Both the position numbers and the translations under genes were made by a program. Of a stretch of 64,000 nucleotides of DNA, positions 46,085-54,247 are shown in pieces. This DNA is from Halosolutus gelatinilyticus (GTDB taxonomy: Archaea > Halobacteriota > Halobacteria > Halobacteriales > Natrialbaceae), in the NCBI RefSeq assembly GCF_023028105.1, contig NZ_CP095491.1:868001-932000 (forward strand), in the 5' to 3' direction. The notes under the pieces are model-generated. The model was not told where the DNA came from. It saw only the letters and a program-made list of their open reading frames with translations, and made no database searches. The first letter of the stretch is position 1, and each line of letters begins with the position of its first letter.

Positions 46085-46534
46085 GCCGATCGTCGCTCCG
46101 CGAGCTGCGTTACGTCCCGATTATCGCTTCGGAAGCCGTTTTGCCCCTGCGATCGACGATTCGGTCAGCTATCGGTCACATACTACGACGTTCGTGGGCA
46201 CAAACACTATGAGCACTCGCATCCGAGATGATACGCTCGGGTCGACCGGTAGGTGGTGGAAGTGGTGGTCACTGTCGACCCGAGCGTTCTGCCATTCGCT
46301 GACACGGGTTATTAAAGTCGTGTAATTAGCCGTTACCGGCCGCCGCTCGGGGGCGGCTCGAGGGGTTGGAGCGATCGCACAGGCGCTTGCAGCGGTACGT
46401 ACGCTTCGTTCGTCGTTACGGGATCGGTATCGCCTCTTTCTGCTGTGCGAGCAAGCCATCGCCGCGAGGACCGGCGTCGCCCGATTCGGGCGCTTGGAGA
46501 TGAGTTCGGCGGGCCGACCGGTTCCGTCGAACGG
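46085..46534. other. 450-base intergenic region with a long inverted repeat
   Basis: There is no credible gene between the SWIM gene and the hisH stop. The region holds the 14-base perfect inverted repeat described separately, an A/T-rich element (ttattaaag, about 46310-46318) and a GC hairpin (gccgcc/ggcggc, about 46340-46358). Confidence 0.6.
46233..46287. ncRNA. candidate stem-loop RNA or DNA element, 14-bp stem
   Basis: acgctcgggtcgac (46233-46246) and gtcgacccgagcgt (46274-46287) are perfect complements. The 27-base loop on the plus strand is rich in GG pairs (ggtaggtggtgg...ggtgg). On the minus strand a TATA-like ctttaataa lies about 25-30 bases before the stem, so a minus-strand transcript could begin at or near it. 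It may be a small RNA, a terminator for an unseen transcript, or a protein-binding palindrome. Confidence 0.45.
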
Positions 46535-47197
46535 TTACTCCTCCGCGCAGATTTCGACGAAGTTCCGCAGAATCCGCAGACCAGTTTCGCCGCTCTTTTC
46601 GGGGTGGAACTGCGTTCCGAAGACCGTCCCGTCCTCGCTCGCGACGATCGACGGGAACTCGATGCCGTACTCGGTGGTCGCGACGGCGGCGCGGTCGTCG
46701 TCCGGGATCGCGTAGTAGGAGTGGACGAAGTAGGCGTACTGGCCGTCCACGCCCTCGACGAGGGGGTGATCGCGCTCGACGGAGAGTTCGTTCCAGCCCA
46801 TGTGGGGCACCTTCTGTCCCTCCGCGAATCGAACGTTCGTGCCGGGGATCAGATCGAGTCCTTGCACCGCGGATTCGCCGTCGTTGTCGCCTTCCTCGCT
46901 CGTCGTCAGCAGCATCTGCATGCCGAGACAGATGCCGAACAGCGGCGTTCCCTCCGCGGCGACCTCGAGGAGGTCTTCGCGGAGCGGATCGGCGTTCTCG
47001 ACGCCCTCTCGGAACGCGCCGACGCCGGGGAGGACCACGCCGTCGGCCTCGCGGAACGCGGCCGGATCGTCGGTGATCTCGACGTCCGCGCCCGCGCGCT
47101 CGAGGCCGCGGGTGGCGCTGCGCAGATTCCCGAGCCCGTAGTCGACGATGACCACGGAGGCGAGCGATCGGTCCTGTGTGGACGAAACGGTGCTCAT
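46535..47197 (-). CDS. hisH: imidazole glycerol phosphate synthase subunit HisH
   Basis: A 220-residue class I glutamine amidotransferase: supplies ammonia from glutamine to HisF in histidine biosynthesis. VVIVDYGLGNLRSATRGLERAG near the start, GVGAFREGV, the nucleophile in GICLGMQMLL (Cys about 99), VPHMGWNEL, YFVHSYYA, and the His-Glu pair in TQFHPEKS are all there. The ATG at 47197 gives MSTVSSTQDRSLASVVIVDYG. No other his gene is adjacent, normal for haloarchaea, where his genes are scattered. Confidence 0.95.
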   Translation of the reverse strand: MSTVSSTQDRSLASVVIVDYGLGNLRSATRGLERAGADVEITDDPAAFREADGVVLPGVGAFREGVENADPLREDLLEVAAEGTPLFGICLGMQMLLTTSEEGDNDGESAVQGLDLIPGTNVRFAEGQKVPHMGWNELSVERDHPLVEGVDGQYAYFVHSYYAIPDDDRAAVATTEYGIEFPSIVASEDGTVFGTQFHPEKSGETGLRILRNFVEICAEE

Positions 47198-47356
47198 ACC
47201 GTCTCCTCGGTACGGCGCGGTGAAGTGTATTGCCTTTCGCGCAATCGCCGGCCCGGTGTTCGGTCGGCCGCTAATCCACGACCGTCCGTCGATCCATCGC
47301 CCGGTCGTCCGCCGACGTGGCACCGATCGTCGACCGTCGGCCGATCGGCCGTCGAC

Positions 47357-47959
47357 TCAGAATCCGTCGAGGCGCGTCTGCCCGCTCCCGTTGTCGCCGG
47401 CGTCGACGCCGGCCAGTTCCGCCGCCCGCTGCAGCGCCGCTTCGAAGGTCGCCTCCTGGCTCCGATCGTACAGCGTCGCGGCCGGATGCACGCAGATCAT
47501 CACGCGACGCGGCGCGCCTTCGATCCGAACGTCGACGACGTCGCCGGCTTCCTTCGTGACGGCGACCGATCGGCCGAGCAGGTGTTCGCTGGGAACCTTG
47601 CCCAGCGTGACGATCACGTCCGGGTCGAGCCGATCGATCTCGCGCTCCAGATACTCGCGGCAGTTCTCGAGTTCCGTTTTCGTCGGATCGCGGTTCTCGG
47701 GCGGGCGACAGCGCACGCAGTTCGTGATCCGGACGGTCTCCCGATCGAGGCCGACGGCTCGAAGCTGCTCGTTCAGGACGGTGCCGCTGCGGCCGACGAA
47801 CGGTTCGCCCTGCTCGTCCTCGTTCGCACCCGGTCCCTCGCCGACGAGCAGCACGTCGGCGTCCGCGGGGCCGGTGCCGTTGACGATTCGACTCCGACAG
47901 TCGACGAGCTCCGGACACCGGGTGCAGGCGGTGACGCGGAGGTCCTCCATCGTTCCCAT
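47357..47959 (-). CDS. uracil-DNA glycosylase, iron-sulfur type (family 4-like)
   Basis: A 200-residue Fe-S uracil-DNA glycosylase of base excision repair. The catalytic loop is GEGPGANEDEQGEPFVGRSG (about residues 40-59), VHPAATLY is the second active-site motif, and CTRC (12-15) with later cysteines (NCVRCRPP, NCREYL) can hold the 4Fe-4S cluster. It removes uracil from deaminated cytosine. An inner ATG at 47950 (MEDLRVTACTRC) is an equally plausible start. It is followed by hisH on the same strand after about 160 bases. Confidence 0.92.
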   Translation of the reverse strand: MGTMEDLRVTACTRCPELVDCRSRIVNGTGPADADVLLVGEGPGANEDEQGEPFVGRSGTVLNEQLRAVGLDRETVRITNCVRCRPPENRDPTKTELENCREYLEREIDRLDPDVIVTLGKVPSEHLLGRSVAVTKEAGDVVDVRIEGAPRRVMICVHPAATLYDRSQEATFEAALQRAAELAGVDAGDNGSGQTRLDGF

Positions 47960-48051
47960 GGCGAATGAGTCAAAGGGGGACGGCCTACGTCTTTCGGGTC
48001 ACGACGATGACGAACCTGCTGAGGGGACGGACCAGTTGAAGAGAAGACTCA

Positions 48052-48140
48052 GAAAGCCCCCGCCTTCTCGAATCGCGCGGCTCGCTGCGATCCTTACTTC
48101 GCCGTGCTTCCTCGAGAAGGCAGCTCCTTCAGTCCCACCC
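48052..48140 (-). repeat. hairpin element, copy 2
   Basis: Read on the minus strand: gggtgggactgaaggagc, an arm (complement of 48112-48121), a loop, the second arm (48062-48071 complement, perfect 10-base match) and ggggctttc. Flanks and order are those of the element at 4711-4823, but the stem is a different sequence (gccttctcga/tcgagaaggc) that still pairs fully. The loop keeps traces of the first copy (gctcgctgcg, acttcg, gtgctt). It lies between the glycosylase and DUF99 genes. Confidence 0.6.
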
Positions 48141-48192
48141 GTGGTCGATCGTTCGGCGGGCTATCGCACGGTGGAAAAGACAATACGGCGTT

Positions 48193-48777
48193 TCACTCCC
48201 GATCACCGGCCGCGTACTCGTCCGCCGCTCGCGCCGCGATGCCGGCGACGCGAATCGGTTCCGGCCGTCCGCCCGCGGGCGTAAAGCCGCGGACGATCTC
48301 GCCGGCCTCGTCGCGATCGCATCCGAGGCACCTGACGTAGACGATTTCCCCGTTGACCGACACCGCACGACGGTCAGGGAGCGATCGGTACGTCGCGAGG
48401 CGCTCGTCGAGTTCGTCTCCGGAAAACGCGTCTCTGAGGCCGGCCTCGAGGCCGTCGCTCGCCTCGAACGTCACGGCGAGCACCGGTCGCTCGGCCGCGT
48501 CGTGAATTCGCGAGAGATCGAGCAGGTTGTACCAGGCGGGGGCGACGGCGCCGAGCAGAACGTATCGAACGTCGGGCCGACAGCACGTCTCGACGAGCGA
48601 TCGGACGGCGTCCGTCGCGTCCGTACCGCCGACGGTACACGCGGCGTAACGCAGTCCGTCGATCGCGCAGTCCGCGCGAACGACCGCGCCCGCGATGGTA
48701 CTCCGGACGGGGCCGCCAGCGTCGTCACGCCCGGAGAACGATTCCGCGAGGCCCAGCGCTCGCACCCCGGATTTCAT
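48193..48777 (-). CDS. DUF99 family protein
   Basis: A 194-residue archaeal DUF99 protein, distantly related to endonuclease V in fold. MKSGVRALGLAESFS at the start, VGGTDATDAVRSLVE, and DVRYVLLGAVAPAWYNLLDLSRIHDAAERPVLAVTFE are the typical blocks. The residues equivalent to an endonuclease active site are not clearly all present, so nuclease activity is uncertain. The DUF5786 gene stop-to-start gap is six bases to the neighbour on the right, same strand: the DUF5786 gene comes first in transcription. Confidence 0.88.
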   Translation of the reverse strand: MKSGVRALGLAESFSGRDDAGGPVRSTIAGAVVRADCAIDGLRYAACTVGGTDATDAVRSLVETCCRPDVRYVLLGAVAPAWYNLLDLSRIHDAAERPVLAVTFEASDGLEAGLRDAFSGDELDERLATYRSLPDRRAVSVNGEIVYVRCLGCDRDEAGEIVRGFTPAGGRPEPIRVAGIAARAADEYAAGDRE

Positions 48778-48783
48778 TCGGCC

Positions 48784-48957
48784 TCAGCCGTCGTCTTTGA
48801 TCTCCTGCAGTCGGTCGAGGAGTTCGTCACTCGACGCGCCGTTCTCGAACTCGATCGTGCCTTCGTGGCTGTTCTCTTCGGATTTGACCGCGTCGTCGTC
48901 GTCAAAATCAGCGTCGACCTCCTGTTGCTCGGATTCGTCGTAACTCCCGAATCCCAT
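48784..48957 (-). CDS. DUF5786-type acidic small protein
   Basis: A 57-residue protein, MGFGSYDESEQQEVDADFDDDD onward, ending LLDRLQEIKDDG. The N-terminal GFGSYDESEQ(Q/E) and the acidic middle identify the haloarchaeal DUF5786 family. It is largely disordered, with a short C-terminal helix. Function unknown. It lies six bases before the DUF99 gene, so co-transcription is likely. The long open frame upstream in the same phase (to 49782) is an antisense shadow of the MBL gene. Confidence 0.85.
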   Translation of the reverse strand: MGFGSYDESEQQEVDADFDDDDAVKSEENSHEGTIEFENGASSDELLDRLQEIKDDG

Positions 48958-49158
48958 ACAGTATCCCTTTAGGGCTTGCCGTTCAAAAATTCCGCGGTTG
49001 CGAGGGTTCGTCCGCACGCTAGTTCCGCGAGACGGTGTAGTCGACCCCGAACGAACCGCATTCGCTCGTGGCACCGTCCGGGTACTCGGGTCGATCGCGA
49101 GCAGCCGATCGCGTGCCCCGGACGGTATCGTTTTGCCGTCGGCTGACGAGCGTGGGGT

Positions 49159-49857
49159 ATGGAGGTTCATCACGTCACCGAAGACGCGGAGACGTTCACC
49201 TGCAACGCCTTTCTGGCGATCGGCGATCGGACCGTGCTGGTGGACGCCGGCGCGTGGGACGGCGTCGTCGACGAGATCCGATCGCACGTAGACGACCTGG
49301 ATGCGGTGGTGATAACCCACCAGCACGGCGATCACGTCGCGCAACTCGACGCCGTCGTCGAGGCGTTCGGTCCCGACGTCTACGCCTACGGCAACCACCC
49401 GGCGCGAACCCACGAACTCGCAGACGGCGAGATGGTCGCGATCGGCGACGAAGAGTTCGACATCGTCTACACCCCCGGTCACGCCGACGACCACGTCTCG
49501 TTCGTCTCCGACACGTCGCTGTTCTCGGGCGACGTGGTCGTCCACGACGACGGGGCGTTCGAGTACGGCAGCTTCGGCCGCACCGACATGGCCGGCCAGT
49601 CGCGCGAGCGGCTCATCGAGAGCATCGAAGAGTTGCTCGATCGGATGCCGGACGGCGGTCGCACGAGTCGCGAGGGACGCAGTCCCTCGGACCGTTCGAG
49701 CGGGCAAGGCCCGCGAGAAGACGAGCGGAGCGAGTCCGCCGGCGTCGAACACATGTACGCGGGCCACGGCGGTGTCTTCCACGGCGACGTCCGCGACGTG
49801 GTCGAGACCGCACTCGAACGCGCGGAGAAGCGAGAGCCGAAGTACCCCGACGAATGA
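49159..49857 (+). CDS. MBL-fold metallo-hydrolase with an in-frame palindromic insert
   Basis: A 232-residue metallo-beta-lactamase fold hydrolase of the glyoxalase II-like type. Metal ligands appear in THQHGDHVAQL (about residues 53-63), YTPGHADDHVSF and SGDVVVHDDGA; AGHGGVFHGDV is the final His. Residues 168-193 (RTSREGRSPSDRSS...) are unlike any part of the fold and are encoded by three small palindromes (see the repeat entry). They fall in a surface position between an amphipathic helix and the last metal motif, so the enzyme may still fold. Substrate unknown. Confidence 0.85.
   Translation: MEVHHVTEDAETFTCNAFLAIGDRTVLVDAGAWDGVVDEIRSHVDDLDAVVITHQHGDHVAQLDAVVEAFGPDVYAYGNHPARTHELADGEMVAIGDEEFDIVYTPGHADDHVSFVSDTSLFSGDVVVHDDGAFEYGSFGRTDMAGQSRERLIESIEELLDRMPDGGRTSREGRSPSDRSSGQGPREDERSESAGVEHMYAGHGGVFHGDVRDVVETALERAEKREPKYPDE
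49660..49739 (+). repeat. palindromic element inserted in frame
   Basis: Three inverted repeats follow one another: cgaggga/tccctcg (49671-49677 with 49683-49689), cgggc/gcccg (49701-49705 with 49709-49713) and gcgga/tccgc (49725-49729 with 49735-49739). The whole segment is a multiple of three and keeps the reading frame of the metallo-hydrolase gene. It resembles the haloarchaeal intergenic palindromes seen after the thermosome gene. Confidence 0.65.
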
Positions 49858-50002
49858 CGACAGTCCGGACGTCGGTTCGGCGCCCGGCGTCGCAGGCGGA
49901 TCCGCTTATTCGCGACGCGCGTTCGCGAGTGTTCCACCCCGAAACTGCCGGGTGCAAGATTATTCGCTTCGGCGGACAACATGATCGAAAGCGTGAACGA
50001 AC

Positions 50003-50377
50003 ATGAGTCCCGACAGCGGTTCATCCGACGACGGCGACGATTGCTCGCTCCACGAACTACCGTTGTCCCTCGACGCCCTCCTCGATATCCTGGCGAACCA
50101 CCGCCGCCGAGCCTTGCTGGAATACCTGTGGAACCAACCACAGAACGCCGGTTCGTTCGAAGAGGCGACCGAGTACGCGATACTGGAGGTCGGGCGGAAA
50201 CAGGGGAGACAACCGAACCACGACGACGTGCAAGTCGAACTCCAGCACCATCACCTGCCGAAAATGGCGGACGCCGGCATTATCGACTACGATATTCGCA
50301 GTCAAACGATTCGCTACCACGAGAACGAACGGCTGGAAACGGCGTACGATCGGGTGTGCGATCTCGCTCTCGACTGA
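50003..50377 (+). CDS. winged-helix protein, DUF7344-like
   Basis: A 124-residue protein: LSLDALLDILANHRRRALLEYLWNQP is the first part of a winged helix seen in many haloarchaeal DUF7344 proteins; VQVELQHHHLPKMADAGIIDYDIRSQTIRYHEN gives the recognition helix and wing. The N-terminal 18 residues are acidic. Such proteins are presumed DNA-binding regulators with unknown targets. The ATG at 50003 follows an A-rich segment. Confidence 0.82.
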   Translation: MSPDSGSSDDGDDCSLHELPLSLDALLDILANHRRRALLEYLWNQPQNAGSFEEATEYAILEVGRKQGRQPNHDDVQVELQHHHLPKMADAGIIDYDIRSQTIRYHENERLETAYDRVCDLALD

Positions 50378-50458
50378 CCCGATCGACCTCCCCGCGGCTG
50401 TCCGAACTCGGATGTGAGCAGAAAGCGGCGAGCGACCCGAACCGAGTCGCGACGTCGA

Positions 50459-50608
50459 TTATGCCGCGCGCGGTTCTTTCGCCTTGGGGCGGAGCTTACC
50501 GTAGCCGCACTTCCGGCAGTTGTCGGCGCCCTTGGGGTTGCGGGCGTTACAGCGCATACAGATCATCTTGTCGAGGGAACGCTTCTCGGCAGCGTCGAAA
50601 CTGGGCAT
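50459..50608 (-). CDS. rpl40e: ribosomal protein L40e
   Basis: A 49-residue protein starting [18 protein letters not shown], with the zinc ribbon C(M)RC...[11 protein letters not shown]. All four cysteines are present. It is a structural protein of the large subunit in archaea and eukaryotes (in the latter made as a ubiquitin fusion). The gene is below common ORF length limits. It lies just downstream of tsr3 on the same strand, a gene pair kept in many haloarchaea. Confidence 0.95.
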   Translation of the reverse strand: MPSFDAAEKRSLDKMICMRCNARNPKGADNCRKCGYGKLRPKAKEPRAA

Positions 50609-50712
50609 ACACCCCGGTTAGCCCGTGGGACATTTAACCGCTGTGGTCCGTGTCGGCGCCGATCGTCGTCCTCGATCGGAGGATGGAGCGGCTTTCGATA
50701 GGTCCGAGGACG

Positions 50713-51216
50713 TCACTCCTCGTCGGCCAGGTAGTCGTCTTGGACGGCGACGACCTCGCTCGAGTCGGCGCACTCGCCGTAGCGCCGGAGCGGTTCCTCG
50801 TTGAGCGTCAGGAAGGTCTCGCCCCACCGAAACGGCTCGAGGAGCTCCTCGGCCCGATCGTCCTCGCCGAAGATGCGGCAGGCGGCGGCGAGCGCCTCGA
50901 CGGTGGTCAGCCGAAACGGCCGGCCGTAGTTGACGGGGTTCGCCGCGACGAGGAACGGGAGCGCTCGGTGGACGCCGTTCATCCGGAAGGAAGCCTCCTC
51001 GGCGGACTCCCACGAACAGTCGAGCGCGACGAGCGTCCCGAGTCCGTCCGCGGCGTCGGCCGGCGAGAGCGCCCGATCGGCGTGGGGGTTGAGGACGACG
51101 CCGTAGGGCACCTGCTCCATCCGCCGGTAGAGGATCGCCTCGTCGAACGTCTCGAGGCGCCGAGCGGTGCACTTGGCGGGGTCGTCGTCGCCCTCGTAGT
51201 AGACGTGACACTCCAC
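50713..51216 (-). CDS. tsr3: Tsr3, rRNA aminocarboxypropyltransferase
   Basis: A 167-residue Tsr3/DUF367 protein, which transfers the aminocarboxypropyl group of SAM to a hypermodified uridine of small-subunit rRNA. Family blocks: [81 protein letters not shown] and [18 protein letters not shown]. All are in order. Upstream of rpl40e on the same strand; both serve ribosome assembly. Confidence 0.93.
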   Translation of the reverse strand: MECHVYYEGDDDPAKCTARRLETFDEAILYRRMEQVPYGVVLNPHADRALSPADAADGLGTLVALDCSWESAEEASFRMNGVHRALPFLVAANPVNYGRPFRLTTVEALAAACRIFGEDDRAEELLEPFRWGETFLTLNEEPLRRYGECADSSEVVAVQDDYLADEE

Positions 51217-51297
51217 ACCCGGTCTACGGGGAGACGAGAGAAAAGGACCGCGGACCGCGATCGGAACCGATCGTCCGTCGCGACGAGCGAAACCCCG

Positions 51298-53139
51298 TCA
51301 GGTCTCGTCGTGAAGCGTCTCCCCGCGGTTCAACCGGGTGGCGATCGAGAAGGTCTGTTCGGCCTCACGACGCGTCGGGAAGTGAGCGGCCGTGTACCGA
51401 GCGGTCGCGATCAGCGGCATGCGACGTCGCCGTTCGCGGCGGTCGTCGTCGACGGACCGATCGGCCGCGGCCGTGGCCGCCTCCGTGGCGAGGTCGAACT
51501 GCCGGAAGGCAGCCTCGACGTTCTGCAGCGTGTGGAAGCCGGCGTCTTCGCGTAGGAGGCCGTGACCGAGCGTCCGTTTCAACGCCGCAGGGTCGCCGCC
51601 GCAGTCGAAGAACTCCCCGACGAGGCGGGCCGCCTCGTTCACCTCGCCCTCGGCGTCGAACGTCGCCAGCAGCTCCTCGCGGACGGCGTCGGGATCGCGA
51701 CCGGTGTCGTGCTCGCCCGGATCGGGAATCGGCGCCGGCGGCGTGTTGAGAAACCGATCGAGGTAGACGGTGAGCGCGGCGTCGAAAATGCCCCGGTAGA
51801 CGTCGATCGCGTCGGTCCGCCGCGCGAACCCGTGAACCGCGTTGGCGTAGGTGAACGCGTGGTGGACCGTGTTCCAGTCCGAGAACTCGTTGGCCGTCCC
51901 GAACTGGGCGACCCGGGTCGCGGCGGCGTGGGCCACCTCGCCGGCGAGCGCCTCTGTCGTCGCACCCGATCGGATCGCGTCCGCGAGCGCGTCGACGATC
52001 GCCTCGGGATCGTCGCCGAGCAGGGTCTCCTGGAGATCTGCAGGTGGGACCCACGCGTTCCCGTCGCCGTCACCGCTCGCGCGCGCACCGTCGCTCTCGG
52101 CGACGAGCGATTCGAGACCGCTCGTTTCGCCGACGTCGCCCCCGTAGACGTCTTGGAGCAGGGCGACGAGGTCGATCGGCTGGCGCCAGGACGACTGCTC
52201 GTCGCTCCGGGAGGCGGTGACCAGCGGATCGACGAGGCTCGCGAGCGTGTCATCCGCCTGCTCCCAGTCCACGTGATCGAGGCTCTCGAACGCCTTGTTC
52301 GCGAAGTCGAGGACGTGACCCGTCGAGAGGTACGGGTGGTCCGTGCCGGCGGCGACCACCAGTTCCGCGACCTCCGCCTCCGATCGGCCGTCCGCGATCG
52401 CGGTGCGGAGGCACCGTTCGGCGCCGTCGGCGTCGCGCACCTCGACGCAGTCGCGGAACCAGGACTTCAGCCGATCGAGCGCGAGGCCGCGCGTCGAGAA
52501 CGACGGCTGATCGAAGTTCGGCGGTTCGTTCGCGCAGTCGTCGGCGACGTGGCGAACGCCGGTGTACAGCGCCCGTTTGCGATCCTCGGGCTCGAGGTCG
52601 TCCATCACGTTCGCCATACACCCGAGGATCGTCAGCCCCGGTCCCCACCCCGATTCGCGGTACCGGGTGCCGAACTCGAGTGCGGACGCCATCGGCTCGC
52701 GATAGTCGACGTCGGCGTCCAGCAGGCCGATCGACGCCTTCGCGACGACGAGACGGAGGTTCTCTTCGAGGCCGGTCCCGAGGCGATCGGCCCAGTGCTC
52801 GCCGGGGGATCGATCCCGGACCGGATTCGGGTTCACGTAGACGGTTCCGTCGCGGGTCTCGGTCGGGTAGGTCTGGACGTCGTCGGCCCACGGATCGAAC
52901 GTGTCGCCACAGGAGAGTTCGAACCGGGCGTGGTGCCAGTGGCAGGTGAGGACGCCGTCCTCGACGGTCCCCTCCGAGAGCGGAAATCCCATGTGCGGAC
53001 AGCGGTTGTCGACCACTCGGACCTCCCCCTCGTGGTAGAATGCGACCAGCGGTGTCCCGTCGATCGCGACCTGTTTGCGCCCCGTCTCCTCGAGTTCGGC
53101 GAGCGACGAGAGTTCGTGAAACGCATCCGGCGATGACAT
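51298..53139 (-). CDS. Rieske 2Fe-2S protein with a large helical domain
   Basis: A 613-residue protein. Residues 1-110 are a Rieske domain: CPHMG (Cys47, His49) and CHWHHARF (Cys66, His69) give the 2Fe-2S ligands. The remaining 500 residues are mostly alpha-helical, with short repeats of Ala/Asp/Glu-rich helices, WADRLGTGLEENLRLVVAKASIGLL and GWGPGLTILGCMANVMDDL, and several conserved-looking His and Trp residues. No known catalytic domain is recognised in that part. It is not a ring-hydroxylating oxygenase (no 2-His-1-carboxylate pattern found). It probably passes electrons in a redox reaction. Its start is 148 bases from the divergent peroxiredoxin gene. Confidence 0.85.
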   Translation of the reverse strand: MSSPDAFHELSSLAELEETGRKQVAIDGTPLVAFYHEGEVRVVDNRCPHMGFPLSEGTVEDGVLTCHWHHARFELSCGDTFDPWADDVQTYPTETRDGTVYVNPNPVRDRSPGEHWADRLGTGLEENLRLVVAKASIGLLDADVDYREPMASALEFGTRYRESGWGPGLTILGCMANVMDDLEPEDRKRALYTGVRHVADDCANEPPNFDQPSFSTRGLALDRLKSWFRDCVEVRDADGAERCLRTAIADGRSEAEVAELVVAAGTDHPYLSTGHVLDFANKAFESLDHVDWEQADDTLASLVDPLVTASRSDEQSSWRQPIDLVALLQDVYGGDVGETSGLESLVAESDGARASGDGDGNAWVPPADLQETLLGDDPEAIVDALADAIRSGATTEALAGEVAHAAATRVAQFGTANEFSDWNTVHHAFTYANAVHGFARRTDAIDVYRGIFDAALTVYLDRFLNTPPAPIPDPGEHDTGRDPDAVREELLATFDAEGEVNEAARLVGEFFDCGGDPAALKRTLGHGLLREDAGFHTLQNVEAAFRQFDLATEAATAAADRSVDDDRRERRRRMPLIATARYTAAHFPTRREAEQTFSIATRLNRGETLHDET

Positions 53140-53286
53140 GTGGGAGAGATCGTCATGCACCCGTGTAAAGGTTCGCTGAAGCGGAGTTCTGTAACGGTTC
53201 TGGGAGCTCCCCGATCCGTCGAGCGCGGCGATTGTATCCACCGAATCGGCCGGTGGAAATACGTAGTCGGCGGCCGAAGGCCGCGT

Positions 53287-54177
53287 ATGCTCGAGTCGGG
53301 TGAGACCGCGCCGACGTTCGAACGGCCCGCCGTCGTCGAAGGGGAGATCCGACGCGTCTCCTTCGGCGGCCTGAGCGCCGACGCGGACGTGATCGTCGTG
53401 GTGTTCTACCCTGCCGATTTCGGCCCCGCCTGTACCGCGGAGCTCTGTTCCCTCCGCGATTTGGATCTGTTCGCCCTCCAGCCGGCCGTCTCGATCGTCG
53501 GCGTGTCGACCGATTCGGCCTACAGTCACCGGGCCTTCGCCGAGCGGAACGACCTCGGCTTCCCGCTGGTTTCGGACGGCGACGGCTCGATCGCCCGGGC
53601 GTACGGCGTCCTCGAAGAGGAGGCGTCCGACGGTCACCGGATTGTCGCCAAACGGTCGGTGTTCGTCCTCGACCCCGATCGGATCATCCGCGACGCCTGG
53701 TCGGCCGACGATCCGACCGAACTGCCGAACCTCGACGCGGTCCGGGCGGCGATCGAGGACGCGTCCGACGACGATACGGCGGTCGAGCGCTACCGGATCG
53801 GTCACCGGCAGTACCAGAACGGACTGGAGGCGTACAAACACGGCCGAACCGCGTTCGCCGAGGCCGACTGGGTCACGGCGGCCGCCGCCTTCGATCGGGC
53901 GATCGAGCCGCTGTCTGACGCGCTCGAGGCGTTCGGCGCGGCCCGGAGATACGCCGACGACGGCCGTCTCGTCGACGCGGCGACGACGGCGAACGAGCAG
54001 GCGACGGATCGACGAAACGCCGCGAAGTGGTACGCGGAGGCCGCCAGCGCGTACGGAAAGGGCGATACGGAGACCGGCGACGACTACGCCGCCGACGCCG
54101 ACCCGTCCCACGCCGCCGTCGAACACCGCGACGAGCCGGTTCACCCGGACGCCCTTCGCGAGCGCTTCGGCGACTAG
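53287..54177 (+). CDS. peroxiredoxin-like protein with C-terminal helical domain
   Basis: A 296-residue protein. Residues 1-160 are a thioredoxin-fold peroxiredoxin of the AhpC/TSA, BCP-like type with VVVFYPADFGPACTAELC (Cys49 and Cys54). The family motif Pxxx(T/S)xxC has Gly46 at the Thr/Ser position, a change in a residue that positions the peroxide. Residues about 170-290 are helical and TPR-like (YRIGHRQYQNGLEAYKHGRTAFAEADWVTAAAAFDRAIEPL), unusual for the family. It could serve as scaffold. The pairing with the divergent Rieske gene suggests a shared redox task. The ATG at 53287 fits the family start. Confidence 0.85.
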   Translation: MLESGETAPTFERPAVVEGEIRRVSFGGLSADADVIVVVFYPADFGPACTAELCSLRDLDLFALQPAVSIVGVSTDSAYSHRAFAERNDLGFPLVSDGDGSIARAYGVLEEEASDGHRIVAKRSVFVLDPDRIIRDAWSADDPTELPNLDAVRAAIEDASDDDTAVERYRIGHRQYQNGLEAYKHGRTAFAEADWVTAAAAFDRAIEPLSDALEAFGAARRYADDGRLVDAATTANEQATDRRNAAKWYAEAASAYGKGDTETGDDYAADADPSHAAVEHRDEPVHPDALRERFGD

Positions 54178-54247
54178 CGGTCGATCGGCTCGTCGAATCT
54201 CGCGACCGAAGTCACACGCTTTTGGCGGTGGCGACGAAACGTCCGGT

